In this document: positions 8,393 to 19,216 of the stretch, piece after piece
Numbering within the stretch: position 1 is the stretch's first letter
How the letters are laid out: each line of letters starts with the position of its first letter
Assembly: GCA_029778715.1 (NCBI GenBank)
Contig: JAKOPT010000093.1
Location: forward strand, 1 to 55,926
Length of the DNA: 55,926 nt
Reading direction: 5' to 3'
From: Actinomycetes bacterium
Lineage (GTDB): Bacteria; Actinomycetota; Actinomycetes; Actinomycetales; Dermatophilaceae
Notes under the pieces: generated by a model
Told to the model about the DNA's origin: nothing
What the model saw: only the letters and a program-made list of their open reading frames with translations
Database searches by the model: none
Translations under genes and position numbers: made by a program

Positions 8393-11300
8393 ATGGCCCT
8401 CACCGATGTGACGCCGACGCTGGAACTGACGCTGACCCACCCGGGGCCGATCCTGTCCGTGCAGTACAGCCCGGACGGCAGACGGATCGCCACGTCGGGG
8501 GAGGACGGGACCGCCCGCATCTGGGACGCCACCACCGGGGACCACCTGGCGACCCTCACCGGCCACAGACGCGCGGTGACCGGGGTCGCCTACCACCCCG
8601 ACGGCACCCGCCTGGCCACCACCAGCGACGACCGGACCACCCTCATCTGGGACGCCACCACCGGGGACCACCTGGCCACCCTCAAAGGCCACACCGATCG
8701 GGTGACCGGGGTCGCGTACCACCCCGACGGCACCCGCCTGGCCACCACCAGCGACGACGGGACCACCCGCATCTGGGACGCGGTCACCGGGGACCACCTG
8801 GCCACCCTCACCGTCGACCCCCTGGCCACCCCCACCGGCCGCGCCCGCCTGGTGACCGGCGTCGCCTACCACCCCGACGGCACCCGCCTGGCCACCACCA
8901 GTGAGGACGGGACCGCCCGCATCTGGGACGCGGTCACCGGGGAGCATATGGTCACCCTCACCGGCCACACCAGCGGGGTGACCGGCGTCACCTACCACCC
9001 CGACGGCACCCGCCTGGCTACCACCAGTAGGGACCGGACCGCCCGCATCTGGGACGCCACCACCGGCGAGCACCTGGCCACCCTCACCGGTCACACCGGC
9101 CCGGTGACCGGCGTCACCTACCACCCCGACGGCACCCGCCTGGCCACCACCAGTGACGACGGGACCGCCCGCATCTGGGACTCCACCACCGGGGAGCACC
9201 TGGCCACCCTCACCGGCCACACCGATTGGGTGACCGGGGTCGCGTACCACCCCGACGGCACCCACCTGGCCACCACCAGTAGGGACCGAACCGCCCGCAT
9301 CTGGGACGCCACCACCGGGGACCGCCTCGCCACCTTCACCGGCCACACCCGCGGGGTGACCGGGGTCGCGTACCATCCGGACGGCACCCGCCTGGCTACC
9401 ACCAGTTGGGACGGCACCGCCCGTATCTGGGACGCGGTCACCGGGGAGCATCTGGTCACCTTCACCGGCCACACCCGCGGGGTGACCGGGGTCGCGTACC
9501 ATCCGGACGGCACCCGCCTGGCCACCACCAGTTGGGACGGGACCGCCCGTATCTGGGACGCCACCACCGGGGACCGCCTCGCCACCTTCACCGGCCACAC
9601 CGGGCGGGTGACCGGGGTCGCGTACCATCCGGACGGCACCCGCCTGGCCACCACCAGTTGGGACGGGACCGCCCGCATCTGGGACGCGGTCACCGGGGAG
9701 CACCTGGCCACCCTCACCGGCCACACCGGCCGGGTGACCGGGACCGCGTACCATCCGGACGGCACCCGCCTGGCCACCACCAGTAGGGACGGGACCGCCC
9801 GCATCTGGGACGCAGTCACCGGGGAGCAACTGGTCACCCTCACCGGCCACACCCGCGAGGTGACCGGCGTCGCCTACCACCCGGACGGCACCCACCTGGC
9901 CACTACCAGTTGGGACGGGACAGCGCGCATCTGGGACTCCACCACCGGGGAGCATCTGGTCACCCTCGCCGGCCACACCAGCCCGGCGACCGGGGTCGCG
10001 TACCATCCGGACGGCACCCACCTGGCCACCACCAGTAGGGACCGAACCGCCCGCATCTGGGACGCGGTCACCGGCACCCACGAGGCTACCCTCACCGGCC
10101 ACACCGACACGGTGACCGGCATCGCCTACCACCCGGACGGCACGCACCTGGCCACCACCAGCGACGACGGGACGGCCCGCATCTGGGACGCGGTCACCGG
10201 GGACTACCTGGCCACCGTCACCGCCCCGGCGAGCCGCATCGACTACCACCCCGACGACCTTGACCTGGGCACCACCAGCGACGACGGGACCGCCCCGATT
10301 CGGCAGGTGACTCAAACGCCACACACCGGCGCGGTGCTCAGTCTCGATGACGTCGACATCGCCGACGCGATCGGCCGCCAGGTGCTTGCCGGACATTTGC
10401 GCGGTGTCGTCGACCAGATGCTCGATCGCGGACTTACCGGCAGCGTGCAGAGCCTGGACGGCAGGTGGGGTGCAGGGAAGAGCGTCCTCGCCCGGCTCAC
10501 GCTCAAGCGGATGACGACTCCTCGGACCCCGACGCCGGAAGCGAGTCATCCTCGATTCCATGGCGACCCGGTCGTCGTGTGGTTCAACGCCTGGCGCGAA
10601 GCGCAGCAGTCTCCCCACTGGTGGGCGTTGGCCTCTCAGATCCGATCGAACGTCGCCGCTCATCGCGATATTGGCACCCAGGGGGCCATGACCCTCACCC
10701 TGGGACTACGGCGCATAACCCGCTCGAGCGCCGTCCGAATGACCGTGCTCATCGCCGTCGCCCTTGCCTTCCTCTGGGCCAAGGTCCCCTTCTCGACCAC
10801 CCTCGAAACGACGTGGCGCTGGGTGCAAACCGCTCTAGCGATCCTCGCGGCACTGTTCGTGCTCAGCCGCTTCCTCTTCTGGTTCTCCCCGACGTTCGGC
10901 CGGCTCCACGAGCGCACCGACGACAACCCGCTCGGCGAGGTCGCCGACATGGTGCGGGACATTCGACGTTGGAGCCCACGGCACGGCACGAATCATCGGC
11001 GGGCCGGAGCCTTGGCCGCCCTCGCCCTCACCGGGCTGGGCGCCCTGGCCCTGCGGATCGGCATAGCGCCACCGACCGTCCACGGATGGCCGCGGTGGCT
11101 GCAGTCGACGACGGACCCGCTGCCGGTGCTCGCCGTCGCGGCAGCAATCGGACTCCTCGCCGCCTCGACGGTCCGCGTCCTTCCCCGCAGCGTCCGTGAA
11201 CCCAAGCATGTCGCCGAGAAGATGCCCCGCGACCGAGGTCCGCTCCACAGTCGCCTCGAACGTGCCCTCTTCGGATTCGCCATGGCTGCCCTCGTTGTCG

Positions 11301-12655
11301 TCATGGCTGCCGGTCCAGCCATGAGCGAGTGGCACGCGGGCTGGCCCGACTGGTTGGTGCGCGCCCCAGGCTCCCTCATCGCGCTCACGGTGCTCGCCGC
11401 CCTCGTCTTCGCTGCCCTTGCGCTGTGGCTGAACTCCAATCTCGACCAGCCGCGGCGGCCCATCGTGCTCGTCCTCGACGAACTCGATCGCTGCGAGGCG
11501 ACCACGGTGGCCGCCTATCTGGAGACTGTCCACACAATCCTCTCCCCCTTGGAACGGAGCCCCCGCCGGCCAGCCTCGTGGCTCGACACCTGGCGCACCC
11601 CGGCGCCCCTCATCGTCTTCGTCCTCGCCGATGGTCGTTGGGTGCGGCAGGCTTTCACGACGAAGTTCAAGGACTTCGAGGGGCTCGGCTCCGGCGTGCG
11701 CACGCTGGGCGCCGACTTCCTCCAGAAACTCTTCGACCACACGGTCCTCGTCCCCCCGCTCGGTGACACCCAGGTAGGCACCATGGTGCGCCTGGCCACC
11801 GGTCCGGGTGAGGTGCCGACGAGTGCGGTCGCATCGGGCGCGGCCGGAGTCTCGGCCGCTGCAGGTCGACGCAGTTCACACCCCGAAGACGGCGGGTCGG
11901 CAGAGGGCACGTCCGCGGCTCTGGGGGGCGCCTCGGATCGCGACTCATCCACGGGGGCCGCAGCCTCAGCCGCTTCTCGATCGGGTGGGGCCGTGCCGGA
12001 CAGCGCCGCTACCCGTCCGGAGACTCCAAGGCGGGCAACAGGCGCGGATACGGTCCGAAACTTGCTTGAGACCCAGCAGGTCGCGGAGGCCGCGGCAAGA
12101 GCGTCAGAAGCCGATGCCTCGCTGGCCGCCCTCGAACGGACCGAAGAACACCTGTTGGCCCAGTATGTCGGCATCGTCCCCAACAACCCGCGCCTCATCC
12201 GTCGAGTTGCCAACTGCTGGGGGATGCTCAAGGCGATCCGAAAGCACCTCCACACCAAAGCTGCCGGCGTGGACGACGATGCTCTCGTGCGGGCCGCGGT
12301 GCTCTTCGTCGCCTTTCCCACCGTGGTCGATCAACTCCTCGACGCGGTCAGCCCGCCAGTCCTGCTCGACACGCCCGGCGCGACCAGCCCATCGATACCG
12401 GCCGGCACAGGAGCGAAAGCGGACGGAGCGGCAGCGGCCCCCTCGCCGTGGAGCCGTCCCGACGTCCTCCACGTCCTGCGCCGGCCGGACGGCACCTACC
12501 TCGACACCACGACCCTCGCCCTCTGCTACGGCCACACCTTCCCGCCCCCGATTCCCCTTCAGCCGCCGGCACCCGTCCCGACACCAGTGCAGCCCGACCC
12601 CCCGGCCACCACCGCACCTCCCCCAGCGGCAGGGCCAGCACCCACCCAAGAGTGA
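8393..12655 (+). CDS. WD40-repeat / KAP-type P-loop NTPase fusion
   Basis: A 1420-residue protein. Residues about 10-635 are fourteen nearly identical 42-residue WD40 repeats plus a decayed fifteenth, enough for two seven-bladed propellers. Residues about 640-1250 are a KAP-type NTPase: Walker A 'GRWGAGKSVL' near residue 690, three pairs of hydrophobic helices at about 780-1020 inserted in the NTPase as in KAP proteins, and Walker B 'IVLVLDELDRC' near 1023. An Ala/Ser/Thr-rich spacer at about 1135-1230 leads to 'NNPRLIRRVANCWGMLKAIRKH', the conserved KAP C-terminal helix, and then a Pro-rich tail. KAP NTPases are membrane-associated and recur in bacterial conflict systems. Fusion to a recognition propeller suggests a sensor, but that is inference. 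The gene has none of the GTATGCCG octamers common in flanking genes, suggesting recent arrival. Confidence 0.85.
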   Translation: MALTDVTPTLELTLTHPGPILSVQYSPDGRRIATSGEDGTARIWDATTGDHLATLTGHRRAVTGVAYHPDGTRLATTSDDRTTLIWDATTGDHLATLKGHTDRVTGVAYHPDGTRLATTSDDGTTRIWDAVTGDHLATLTVDPLATPTGRARLVTGVAYHPDGTRLATTSEDGTARIWDAVTGEHMVTLTGHTSGVTGVTYHPDGTRLATTSRDRTARIWDATTGEHLATLTGHTGPVTGVTYHPDGTRLATTSDDGTARIWDSTTGEHLATLTGHTDWVTGVAYHPDGTHLATTSRDRTARIWDATTGDRLATFTGHTRGVTGVAYHPDGTRLATTSWDGTARIWDAVTGEHLVTFTGHTRGVTGVAYHPDGTRLATTSWDGTARIWDATTGDRLATFTGHTGRVTGVAYHPDGTRLATTSWDGTARIWDAVTGEHLATLTGHTGRVTGTAYHPDGTRLATTSRDGTARIWDAVTGEQLVTLTGHTREVTGVAYHPDGTHLATTSWDGTARIWDSTTGEHLVTLAGHTSPATGVAYHPDGTHLATTSRDRTARIWDAVTGTHEATLTGHTDTVTGIAYHPDGTHLATTSDDGTARIWDAVTGDYLATVTAPASRIDYHPDDLDLGTTSDDGTAPIRQVTQTPHTGAVLSLDDVDIADAIGRQVLAGHLRGVVDQMLDRGLTGSVQSLDGRWGAGKSVLARLTLKRMTTPRTPTPEASHPRFHGDPVVVWFNAWREAQQSPHWWALASQIRSNVAAHRDIGTQGAMTLTLGLRRITRSSAVRMTVLIAVALAFLWAKVPFSTTLETTWRWVQTALAILAALFVLSRFLFWFSPTFGRLHERTDDNPLGEVADMVRDIRRWSPRHGTNHRRAGALAALALTGLGALALRIGIAPPTVHGWPRWLQSTTDPLPVLAVAAAIGLLAASTVRVLPRSVREPKHVAEKMPRDRGPLHSRLERALFGFAMAALVVVMAAGPAMSEWHAGWPDWLVRAPGSLIALTVLAALVFAALALWLNSNLDQPRRPIVLVLDELDRCEATTVAAYLETVHTILSPLERSPRRPASWLDTWRTPAPLIVFVLADGRWVRQAFTTKFKDFEGLGSGVRTLGADFLQKLFDHTVLVPPLGDTQVGTMVRLATGPGEVPTSAVASGAAGVSAAAGRRSSHPEDGGSAEGTSAALGGASDRDSSTGAAASAASRSGGAVPDSAATRPETPRRATGADTVRNLLETQQVAEAAARASEADASLAALERTEEHLLAQYVGIVPNNPRLIRRVANCWGMLKAIRKHLHTKAAGVDDDALVRAAVLFVAFPTVVDQLLDAVSPPVLLDTPGATSPSIPAGTGAKADGAAAAPSPWSRPDVLHVLRRPDGTYLDTTTLALCYGHTFPPPIPLQPPAPVPTPVQPDPPATTAPPPAAGPAPTQE
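8402..10310 (+). repeat. About fifteen 126-bp tandem units encoding WD40 blades
   Basis: The units are almost identical at DNA level, unlike typical old WD40 repeats. Variation is concentrated at two spots in each blade: the two residues after 'TGHT' (for example SG, GP, DW, RG, GR, RE, DT) and the residue before D in 'ATTSxD' (W, R, D or E), plus G/R just after. One unit (starting near 8806) carries an 8-residue insertion. This is the signature of repeats kept alike by recombination while surface positions change. Confidence 0.9.
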
Positions 12656-12727
12656 AACCGATTTCACACATCCGCCCCACACGGTGCATACTTGCACGTC
12701 TCAACTAATCGTGAACTTGGAGCACCC

Positions 12728-14416
12728 GTGTCCGCACCACAGCAGTCGGCGAGCGCCAACGGCATACCGACTGGCGCCCACCTCCCCGACTCGGCGACCC
12801 CCGCCACGGCCGAACGCATCGACGCCGCCGTCCTCCGGGTCGCCGCGGTCGTCGTTCTCGGCGCGATCATGTCGATCCTCGACATCACCGTCGTCAACGT
12901 CGCCCTCCCGACCTTCCAGAACGTCTTCGCCGGCGGCGGCGAACCCCTCGCCTACTCCACGGTCGCCTGGACGGTCACGGCATACACCCTTGCCCTGGCG
13001 ACCGTCATCCCGCTGACCGGTTGGGCCGCAGACCGATTCGGCACCAAACGGCTCTACATGATGGCGCTGACGCTCTTCACCATCGGCTCGACGCTGTGCG
13101 CGATGGCCGGCTCGATCGAACAACTCATCGGCTGCCGCGTCCTCCAGGGCCTCGGCGGCGGCATGCTCATGCCGCTCGGCATGACGATCCTCACCCGTGC
13201 CGCCGGCCCCAAGCGCATGGGTCGCCTGATGGCCATCCTCGGCATCCCCATGCTCCTGGGCCCGATCGCCGGCCCGATCCTCGGTGGCTGGCTCATCGAA
13301 CACCACTCGTGGCACTGGATCTTCCTCATCAACCTCCCCATCGGGATTGTTGCCTTGGCGTATGCCGCGTGGGCGCTTCCCAAGGACACTCCCCACCCGT
13401 CGGAGACCTTCGACTGGGTCGGGATGCTCATGCTCTCCCCGGGCCTGGCGCTCTTCCTCTACGGCGTGAGCTCGATCCCCGCCGAGGGCACGTTCTTCTC
13501 GGTCAAGGTCGGCGTCCCGGCAACGCTCGGGGTGGTCATGATCAGCGCGTTCGTCCTCTACAGCTTCAAACCGGCCCATCCGCTGCTTGACCTGCGCCTC
13601 TTCCGGCACCGCAACCTCACGATCTCGGCGATCACGATGTTCCTCTTCACCCTCGCCTTCTTCGGTGGCCTGCTCATCGTCCCGACGTACTTCCAGCAGG
13701 TCCGCGGCGAGACGACGACCCACGCCGGGCTGCTCATGGCCGCCCAGGGGCTCGGGGCGATGGTGACGATGCCGATCGCCGGCGGGTTGGTCGACAAGAT
13801 CCCGGTGGGCCGGATCGTGCCCTTCGGGCTGGTCGCCATCATCGGCGGCATGTTCGCGCTCACCCAGATCGACGCCCACACGTCGTACTGGGGCTACATC
13901 CTCCCGGTGCTGTTCGTCGTCGGGATGGGCATGGGCGCGACGATGATGCCGACGATGACCTCGGCGCTCAAGGCCCTGACCGGCCCGGAGGTGGCCCGCG
14001 GCTCGACGCTGCTCAACATCACCCAGCAGGTCGGCTCCTCGATCGGGGTGGCGATCATCTCGGTCGTCCTCACGACCGGGCTCAAGAACGACGCCCTCGT
14101 GGCCCAGGCCCGCGACTTCGCCGAGGCGAGCAAGCACGTCAGCGACCCGGCCCAGATGCCGGGCATCCTGGCCCGGTTCCCCGAGGTCGCGCAGGTCGTG
14201 GCTCGGTTCGGGCACGACCAGGTCGCCGCCCAGGCCGGGCTGCTCGCTGCGGTACGTGACGCGATGGCGACCGTGTTCGCCCACACCTTCTGGGTGTCGG
14301 CGGCCCTGGTGGTGCTCACGCTCGTCCCGGCGCTGTTGATGCCGCGCAAGCGCGAGGTGTCGCACCTGCTCGATGGCACCGACGCCGACGAGGCCGCCCC
14401 GGTCCTGCTCCACTGA
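12728..14416 (+). CDS. DHA2-family MFS drug/proton antiporter (EmrB/QacA type)
   Basis: 562 residues from the GTG at 12728, chosen because GGAG lies five bases upstream; a TTG at 12692 is the alternative. About 14 hydrophobic segments start at 'VAAVVVLGAIMSILDITVVNVAL', which carries the DHA2 motif with the membrane-embedded Asp. 'GWAADRFGTKRLYMMAL' is MFS motif A and 'LGPIAGPILGGWLIEHHSWHWIFLINLP' contains motif C (family-wide). It probably exports hydrophobic or cationic compounds in exchange for protons. It starts only about 70 nt after the WD40-KAP gene but has its own gap and a terminator-like hairpin after it. No adjacent TetR/MarR regulator is visible. Confidence 0.9.
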   Translation: MSAPQQSASANGIPTGAHLPDSATPATAERIDAAVLRVAAVVVLGAIMSILDITVVNVALPTFQNVFAGGGEPLAYSTVAWTVTAYTLALATVIPLTGWAADRFGTKRLYMMALTLFTIGSTLCAMAGSIEQLIGCRVLQGLGGGMLMPLGMTILTRAAGPKRMGRLMAILGIPMLLGPIAGPILGGWLIEHHSWHWIFLINLPIGIVALAYAAWALPKDTPHPSETFDWVGMLMLSPGLALFLYGVSSIPAEGTFFSVKVGVPATLGVVMISAFVLYSFKPAHPLLDLRLFRHRNLTISAITMFLFTLAFFGGLLIVPTYFQQVRGETTTHAGLLMAAQGLGAMVTMPIAGGLVDKIPVGRIVPFGLVAIIGGMFALTQIDAHTSYWGYILPVLFVVGMGMGATMMPTMTSALKALTGPEVARGSTLLNITQQVGSSIGVAIISVVLTTGLKNDALVAQARDFAEASKHVSDPAQMPGILARFPEVAQVVARFGHDQVAAQAGLLAAVRDAMATVFAHTFWVSAALVVLTLVPALLMPRKREVSHLLDGTDADEAAPVLLH

Positions 14417-14444
14417 CCTTCTGCGCAGACGGACCCCCCAGCCC

Positions 14445-14516
14445 CCGGTCCGCCAGTTCCCCCGTCCGCCTGTCCGCCAGTTCCCCGGTCCGCCGGTCCG
14501 CCAGTTCCCCGGCCGA
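14445..14516. repeat. Short imperfect tandem repeat
   Basis: Three imperfect units of about 24 nt based on GGTCCGCCAGTTCCCC follow the stop of the MFS gene. They are non-coding and probably slippage-generated. Confidence 0.6.
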
Positions 14517-14537
14517 CTCGACGATGTGCGTTTCGAT

Positions 14538-14576
14538 GGTGTGGGCGCCGTACCAATTTGGTACGGCGCCCACACC
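14538..14576. terminator. Hairpin family C, copy 1
   Basis: Two 19-nt arms, GGTGTGGGCGCCGTACCAA and its exact complement, meet at a single central T, giving a nearly continuous palindrome. It lies between the MFS gene and the convergent ribbon-helix-helix gene. The 35-nt core is repeated at 35445-35479, next to the CRISPR island. Confidence 0.75.
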
Positions 14577-14641
14577 TTCAGAAACGAACATTCCCTGCGA
14601 GCCCCGCGGCAACCGACCCCGCGACGCGCCCGTAATGGGCC

Positions 14642-14902
14642 CTACCTTCCCCACATCCGGTCGAGCAATACCGCACGCTCGCCGTCACCCCGCCCCCACC
14701 CATCGGACTCCGATTCGGCATCCCACACGCCGAACGACGCGTCGATCGCCGCCAAATCGGCGGCAAGAGCGCGGTTTTCCTTGCCTAGCGCCCGGTCAAG
14801 AAGCACCCGCACCACCTCGGCGCGCGTAGTCTGCCACTGGACCGCTAGCCGGTCCAGGAGTCTGACCTGACGCTCGGTCAGCGCCACCTTCACTCGCCGC
14901 AT
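14642..14902 (-). CDS. Orphan ribbon-helix-helix (CopG/Arc-like) protein
   Basis: 86 residues. The N-terminal 'MRRVKVALTERQVRLLDRLA' followed by 'QTTRAEVVRVLLDRAL' is a classic ribbon-helix-helix: a short strand, a helix, a turn and a second helix. The acidic tail would be the toxin-binding part in a toxin-antitoxin pair. No toxin gene is beside it: downstream is a hairpin and upstream is the divergent peptidase gene. It is therefore an orphan antitoxin or a small autonomous repressor. The start is the ATG at 14902. A much longer frame continues upstream but runs antisense through the peptidase gene and is not credible. Confidence 0.7.
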   Translation of the reverse strand: MRRVKVALTERQVRLLDRLAVQWQTTRAEVVRVLLDRALGKENRALAADLAAIDASFGVWDAESESDGWGRGDGERAVLLDRMWGR

Positions 14903-14968
14903 ATCACCACGATAGGTTGACGACGCCTGGCCGACCGGATGCGACCGTCGCCCCGGCACAATGAGGCC

Positions 14969-16048
14969 ATGCAGCCCGGCCCCCACAACGCGATCACCGA
15001 CGTCGAGGGCATCCGCGTCGGCCACACCACCCGCGACGAACCCGGCTGGCTCACCGGCGCCACCGTCGTCGTGCCCCCGCCCGGCACCGTCGGCGGCGTC
15101 GACGTCCGCGGCGGCGGCCCCGGCACCCGCGAAACCGACCTCCTCGACCCCCGCAACCTCGTCAACGCCGTCGACGCCGTCGTGCTTGCCGGCGGGTCCG
15201 CCTTCGGCTTGAGTGTTGCCGACGGCGTCGCCCGCGCCGTGTATGCCGCCGGCCGCGGCTGGCCCATCGGCCCTGGTCCCGCGCGCGTCCCGATCGTCCC
15301 GGCCGCGATCCTCTTCGACCTCGGCCGCGGCGGCGCTTGGCTCCACCACCCCACCGCTGCCGACGGTGAGGTCGCGTATGCCGCCGCCCTCGCCCCCGCC
15401 GGAACCGGCCCGGTCGCGCAGGGCAACCTCGGCGCCGGCACCGGCGCCCACGCCGGCGGGCTGCGCGGAGGGCTCGGCAGCGCGAGCGTCGTCCTCGAGT
15501 CCGGGCACACGGTCGGCGCGCTCGTCGCGGTCAACGCCGTCGGTTCGCCCGTCGACCCGGCCGACGGTTCGCTGTTGGCGACCCGGTGGGGTATGCCGGG
15601 TGAGTTCGACGGCATACCGGCTCCCGACCCCGCTGCGGCCCAAGCCTATTGGGCGCAGCGCGCGGCCGAGGAAGCCGCGCTGCGCGCCTTCATGACGGCC
15701 CCGGCGGCGGGTACCGCGACGACCCTCGCCGTCATCGCGACCGACGCCGCCCTCACCAAGGCCCAGTGCGCCAAACTCGCCGGCAGCGCCCACGACGGGA
15801 TGGCCCGGGCGATTGCGCCGGTGCACACGGCATACGACGGGGACACCGTCTTCACTCTGGCGACCGGGGCCCGACCGCTGACGCATCCGCTCGACGAGAT
15901 CGCGCTCCACGATGCCGCGGCCCGCGCCCTGACCCGCGCCATCGGTCACGCCCTGCTTGCTGCGACCTCGGTCGACCGCTCCGACGACGGTGGTCTGGTC
16001 GTCCGGTCCTGGCGCGACGCCCTCCCCCCGCGCACAACTGACCAATAG
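14969..16048 (+). CDS. P1-family (S58, DmpA-like) aminopeptidase
   Basis: 359 residues from the ATG at 14969. P1/DmpA enzymes are Ntn-like peptidases that self-cleave into two chains and remove N-terminal residues or open cyclic or beta-peptides. Visible family marks are 'AITDVEGIRVGHTT' at the N-terminus, 'VVLAGGSAFGLSVADGVAR', 'GNLGAGTGAHAGGLRGGLGSASV' (spanning two strands near the middle), and in the C-terminal half 'TTLAVIATDAALTKAQCAKLA' then 'AHDGMARAIAPVHTAYDGDTVF'. The residue that normally acts as the new N-terminal nucleophile lies in the 'ATTLAVIATD' segment; here it is Thr, not Ser, as in several homologues. The stop codon lies inside a family A hairpin. Confidence 0.88.
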   Translation: MQPGPHNAITDVEGIRVGHTTRDEPGWLTGATVVVPPPGTVGGVDVRGGGPGTRETDLLDPRNLVNAVDAVVLAGGSAFGLSVADGVARAVYAAGRGWPIGPGPARVPIVPAAILFDLGRGGAWLHHPTAADGEVAYAAALAPAGTGPVAQGNLGAGTGAHAGGLRGGLGSASVVLESGHTVGALVAVNAVGSPVDPADGSLLATRWGMPGEFDGIPAPDPAAAQAYWAQRAAEEAALRAFMTAPAAGTATTLAVIATDAALTKAQCAKLAGSAHDGMARAIAPVHTAYDGDTVFTLATGARPLTHPLDEIALHDAAARALTRAIGHALLAATSVDRSDDGGLVVRSWRDALPPRTTDQ

Positions 16049-16060
16049 GTGGGTTGTGCA
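16032..16060. repeat. Hairpin family A, single copy
   Basis: Arms GCACAAC and GTTGTGC surround the family core ACCAATAGGT, in the opposite orientation to the copies at 6963. It overlaps the last codons and stop of the peptidase gene. Confidence 0.7.
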
Positions 16061-16063
16061 CGA

Positions 16064-16124
16064 GTCGAGTGAGGAGCTTTTGTCGCCTCCACTCAGTCGA
16101 GGCGACAAAAACTCCTCACTCGAC
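16064..16124. terminator. 26-bp hairpin, family B copy 1
   Basis: The arms start GTCGAGTGAGGAG and TTTTGTCGCCTC continues the left arm; the right arm pairs with one mismatch around a 9-nt loop. It lies just after the peptidase gene. The same sequence family recurs at 29341-29401. Confidence 0.75.
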
Positions 16125-16220
16125 TTCCTTCCGGGCCCGACCCCGGTCCGCTGACCCTCCAGGCATCGTCCATCACGCTTCCAGCAAAACGGGGTAGACA
16201 CGCGCAGATAGAATCTACCC

Positions 16221-16508
16221 ATGGGACTCAACATCAAGAACGAGCGCGTGTGCTCCCTCGCCAAGGATGCCGCCCGCCGCACCGGCCAAACGCAAACCGG
16301 CGTCATCGCCACCGCACTCGAGGAGTACCTCCGCCGCCTCCAAGAACAGGCCGACGACGAGCAGCGCCGGGCCGACGAGGCCGAGGCCGCCCGCCAGCGC
16401 CTCATCGACGAGATCGTCGCCGACTTCGACCGCCACCGCATCGACGGTCCGAGCGGCGAAGAAATCATCGCGTCTCTGTACGATCCCGCGACGGGCCTGC
16501 CCGCATGA
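16221..16508 (+). CDS. vapB: VapB-type antitoxin
   Basis: 95 residues. The N-terminal 'MGLNIKNERVCSLAKDAAR' and 'TQTGVIATALEEYLRRL' resemble the PSK/VapB antitoxins of the mycobacterial Rv0623 kind: a strand, two helices, then a long Glu/Arg/Ala-rich coil (about residues 38-70) and a C-terminal toxin-contact tail. The stop overlaps the VapC start in an ATGA. The pair is preceded by a 96-nt non-coding stretch that should hold the autoregulated promoter. Confidence 0.88.
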   Translation: MGLNIKNERVCSLAKDAARRTGQTQTGVIATALEEYLRRLQEQADDEQRRADEAEAARQRLIDEIVADFDRHRIDGPSGEEIIASLYDPATGLPA

Positions 16509-16927
16509 TCGTCGACTCATCTGCGCTCGTAGCCATCATTCTGGGTGAAACCGAACGGGCCGAGTTCCTGAGAGTTATGCGCACTCACGACACACGGGTG
16601 GCCGCTCCGGGGTACGTGGAAACAGCCATCGTCGTGGACTCCCGCATGGACCCAGAAGCTCGGCACCAACTCGACTCGCTCCTCCGCGCCACCGACACCG
16701 GCGTGGTCGCGTTCACCGCCGAGCACGCCCAAGTGGCGCGGGCGGCATATCGCACCTACGGCAAGGGCTCGGGCAGCAAGGCGCGCCTCAACTTCGGGGA
16801 TTGCCTGGCGTATGCCGTGGCCACCGTCGCCGACGAACCTCTCCTCTTCAAGGGCACCGACTTCGGCCACACCGACGTGCGGGATGCGCGCGTCACGGAC
16901 GGGGACGACGCAACTCCACCTCGATGA
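16505..16927 (+). CDS. vapC: VapC-type PIN-domain RNase toxin
   Basis: 140 residues. PIN acidic residues are visible: D4 in 'MIVDSSALVAIILGE', E39 in 'YVETAIVVDSR', D99 in 'LNFGDCLAYAVA' and D118 in 'LLFKGTDFGHTDV'. PIN toxins cut tRNA or rRNA with Mg2+ and are held inactive by VapB. It is coupled to vapB by a 4-nt overlap. Its 3' end overlaps the 3' end of the convergent cupin gene by 35 nt. Confidence 0.92.
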   Translation: MIVDSSALVAIILGETERAEFLRVMRTHDTRVAAPGYVETAIVVDSRMDPEARHQLDSLLRATDTGVVAFTAEHAQVARAAYRTYGKGSGSKARLNFGDCLAYAVATVADEPLLFKGTDFGHTDVRDARVTDGDDATPPR

Positions 16928-17231
16928 ACTCGAAGGTCTCTGCCCCGTGGTTGGCGACGTCGTGTTCGACCCCCGCCGAGCGGGTGTAGGTCACGCCCGG
17001 AGTCAACGGGTTCTCCATCGTCGAGCCGTCCGGGAATGTCAACGTCATGAGCCCGGTCGTCAACGGCACGACGACATAGTCGAGCCCGTGGACGTGCATC
17101 CCGGTGTGCGTGCCGGGGTCGATGCTCCACCGGGTGACGACGACATCGTCGGTGTCGTGCTGGACCGCGAAGCGCGACATCCCCAGCGGGGCGTCGGCGG
17201 GAACGGGCACGGCAGGGTCTGCGGACGGCAT
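16893..17231 (-). CDS. Small cupin-domain protein
   Basis: 112 residues from the ATG at 17231; a longer frame upstream reads into Arg-rich sequence and is not credible. A single cupin barrel: motif 1 'GTHTGMHVHGLDYVVVPLTTG' (His residues plus acidic partner) and motif 2 'GVEHDVANHGAETFEFIEVEL'. The motifs suggest a metal site. Small cupins of this type have varied roles (isomerases, dioxygenases, sensors), and nothing nearby selects one. Confidence 0.82.
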   Translation of the reverse strand: MPSADPAVPVPADAPLGMSRFAVQHDTDDVVVTRWSIDPGTHTGMHVHGLDYVVVPLTTGLMTLTFPDGSTMENPLTPGVTYTRSAGVEHDVANHGAETFEFIEVELRRPRP

Positions 17232-17396
17232 ACGGGGCACCTCTCGTCGTTGGTGAGCCCACTCTTCCACCCGCACCCACCTCCGCGCTCGCCAACGCGG
17301 GTGCGCGCCAGCCGAATCGACCCCGGCCTGCCGTAGCAACCCCGGCCCGCCGCGACAACCCTCGCCGAGCCAACCCTCGCCGAGGCGACCCCCGAC

Positions 17397-18956
<1,560 letters not shown>

Positions 18957-19216
18957 CTACGCGGTGGCCGAGGAGCCTCCCGGAGGTCGCCGACACCCCC
19001 CGCAAGACCTGGAGAGGGGCACGGGCAGGCCGGTCGCCAGGCACCACCGGACGGGCCCCCCGCATTCCTTTGCCAACTTCTTACCTTCCCCTTGCCCACT
19101 CTTTTCCGAACCGCACATACGTTGGCCACAACGGGAATGTTCCGCCCCATTCCCGGGCCCATGCAGGGGTGTCGGGGGCGGGTCACTTTCGTCGGTGACG
19201 TCACCTAGGAGGATTC

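Noticed and set aside
7397..10663. Open frame of more than 1000 codons on the minus strand across the WD40 region
   Set aside because: It is antisense to the repeat-rich WD40 gene and overlaps guaB3 in another frame; its Gly/Val/Asp repeats are the reverse reading of the WD40 units.
14903..16468. Minus-strand extension of the ribbon-helix-helix gene to about 600 residues
   Set aside because: The added part is antisense to a well-supported P1 peptidase and a VapB gene, and has no recognisable domain.
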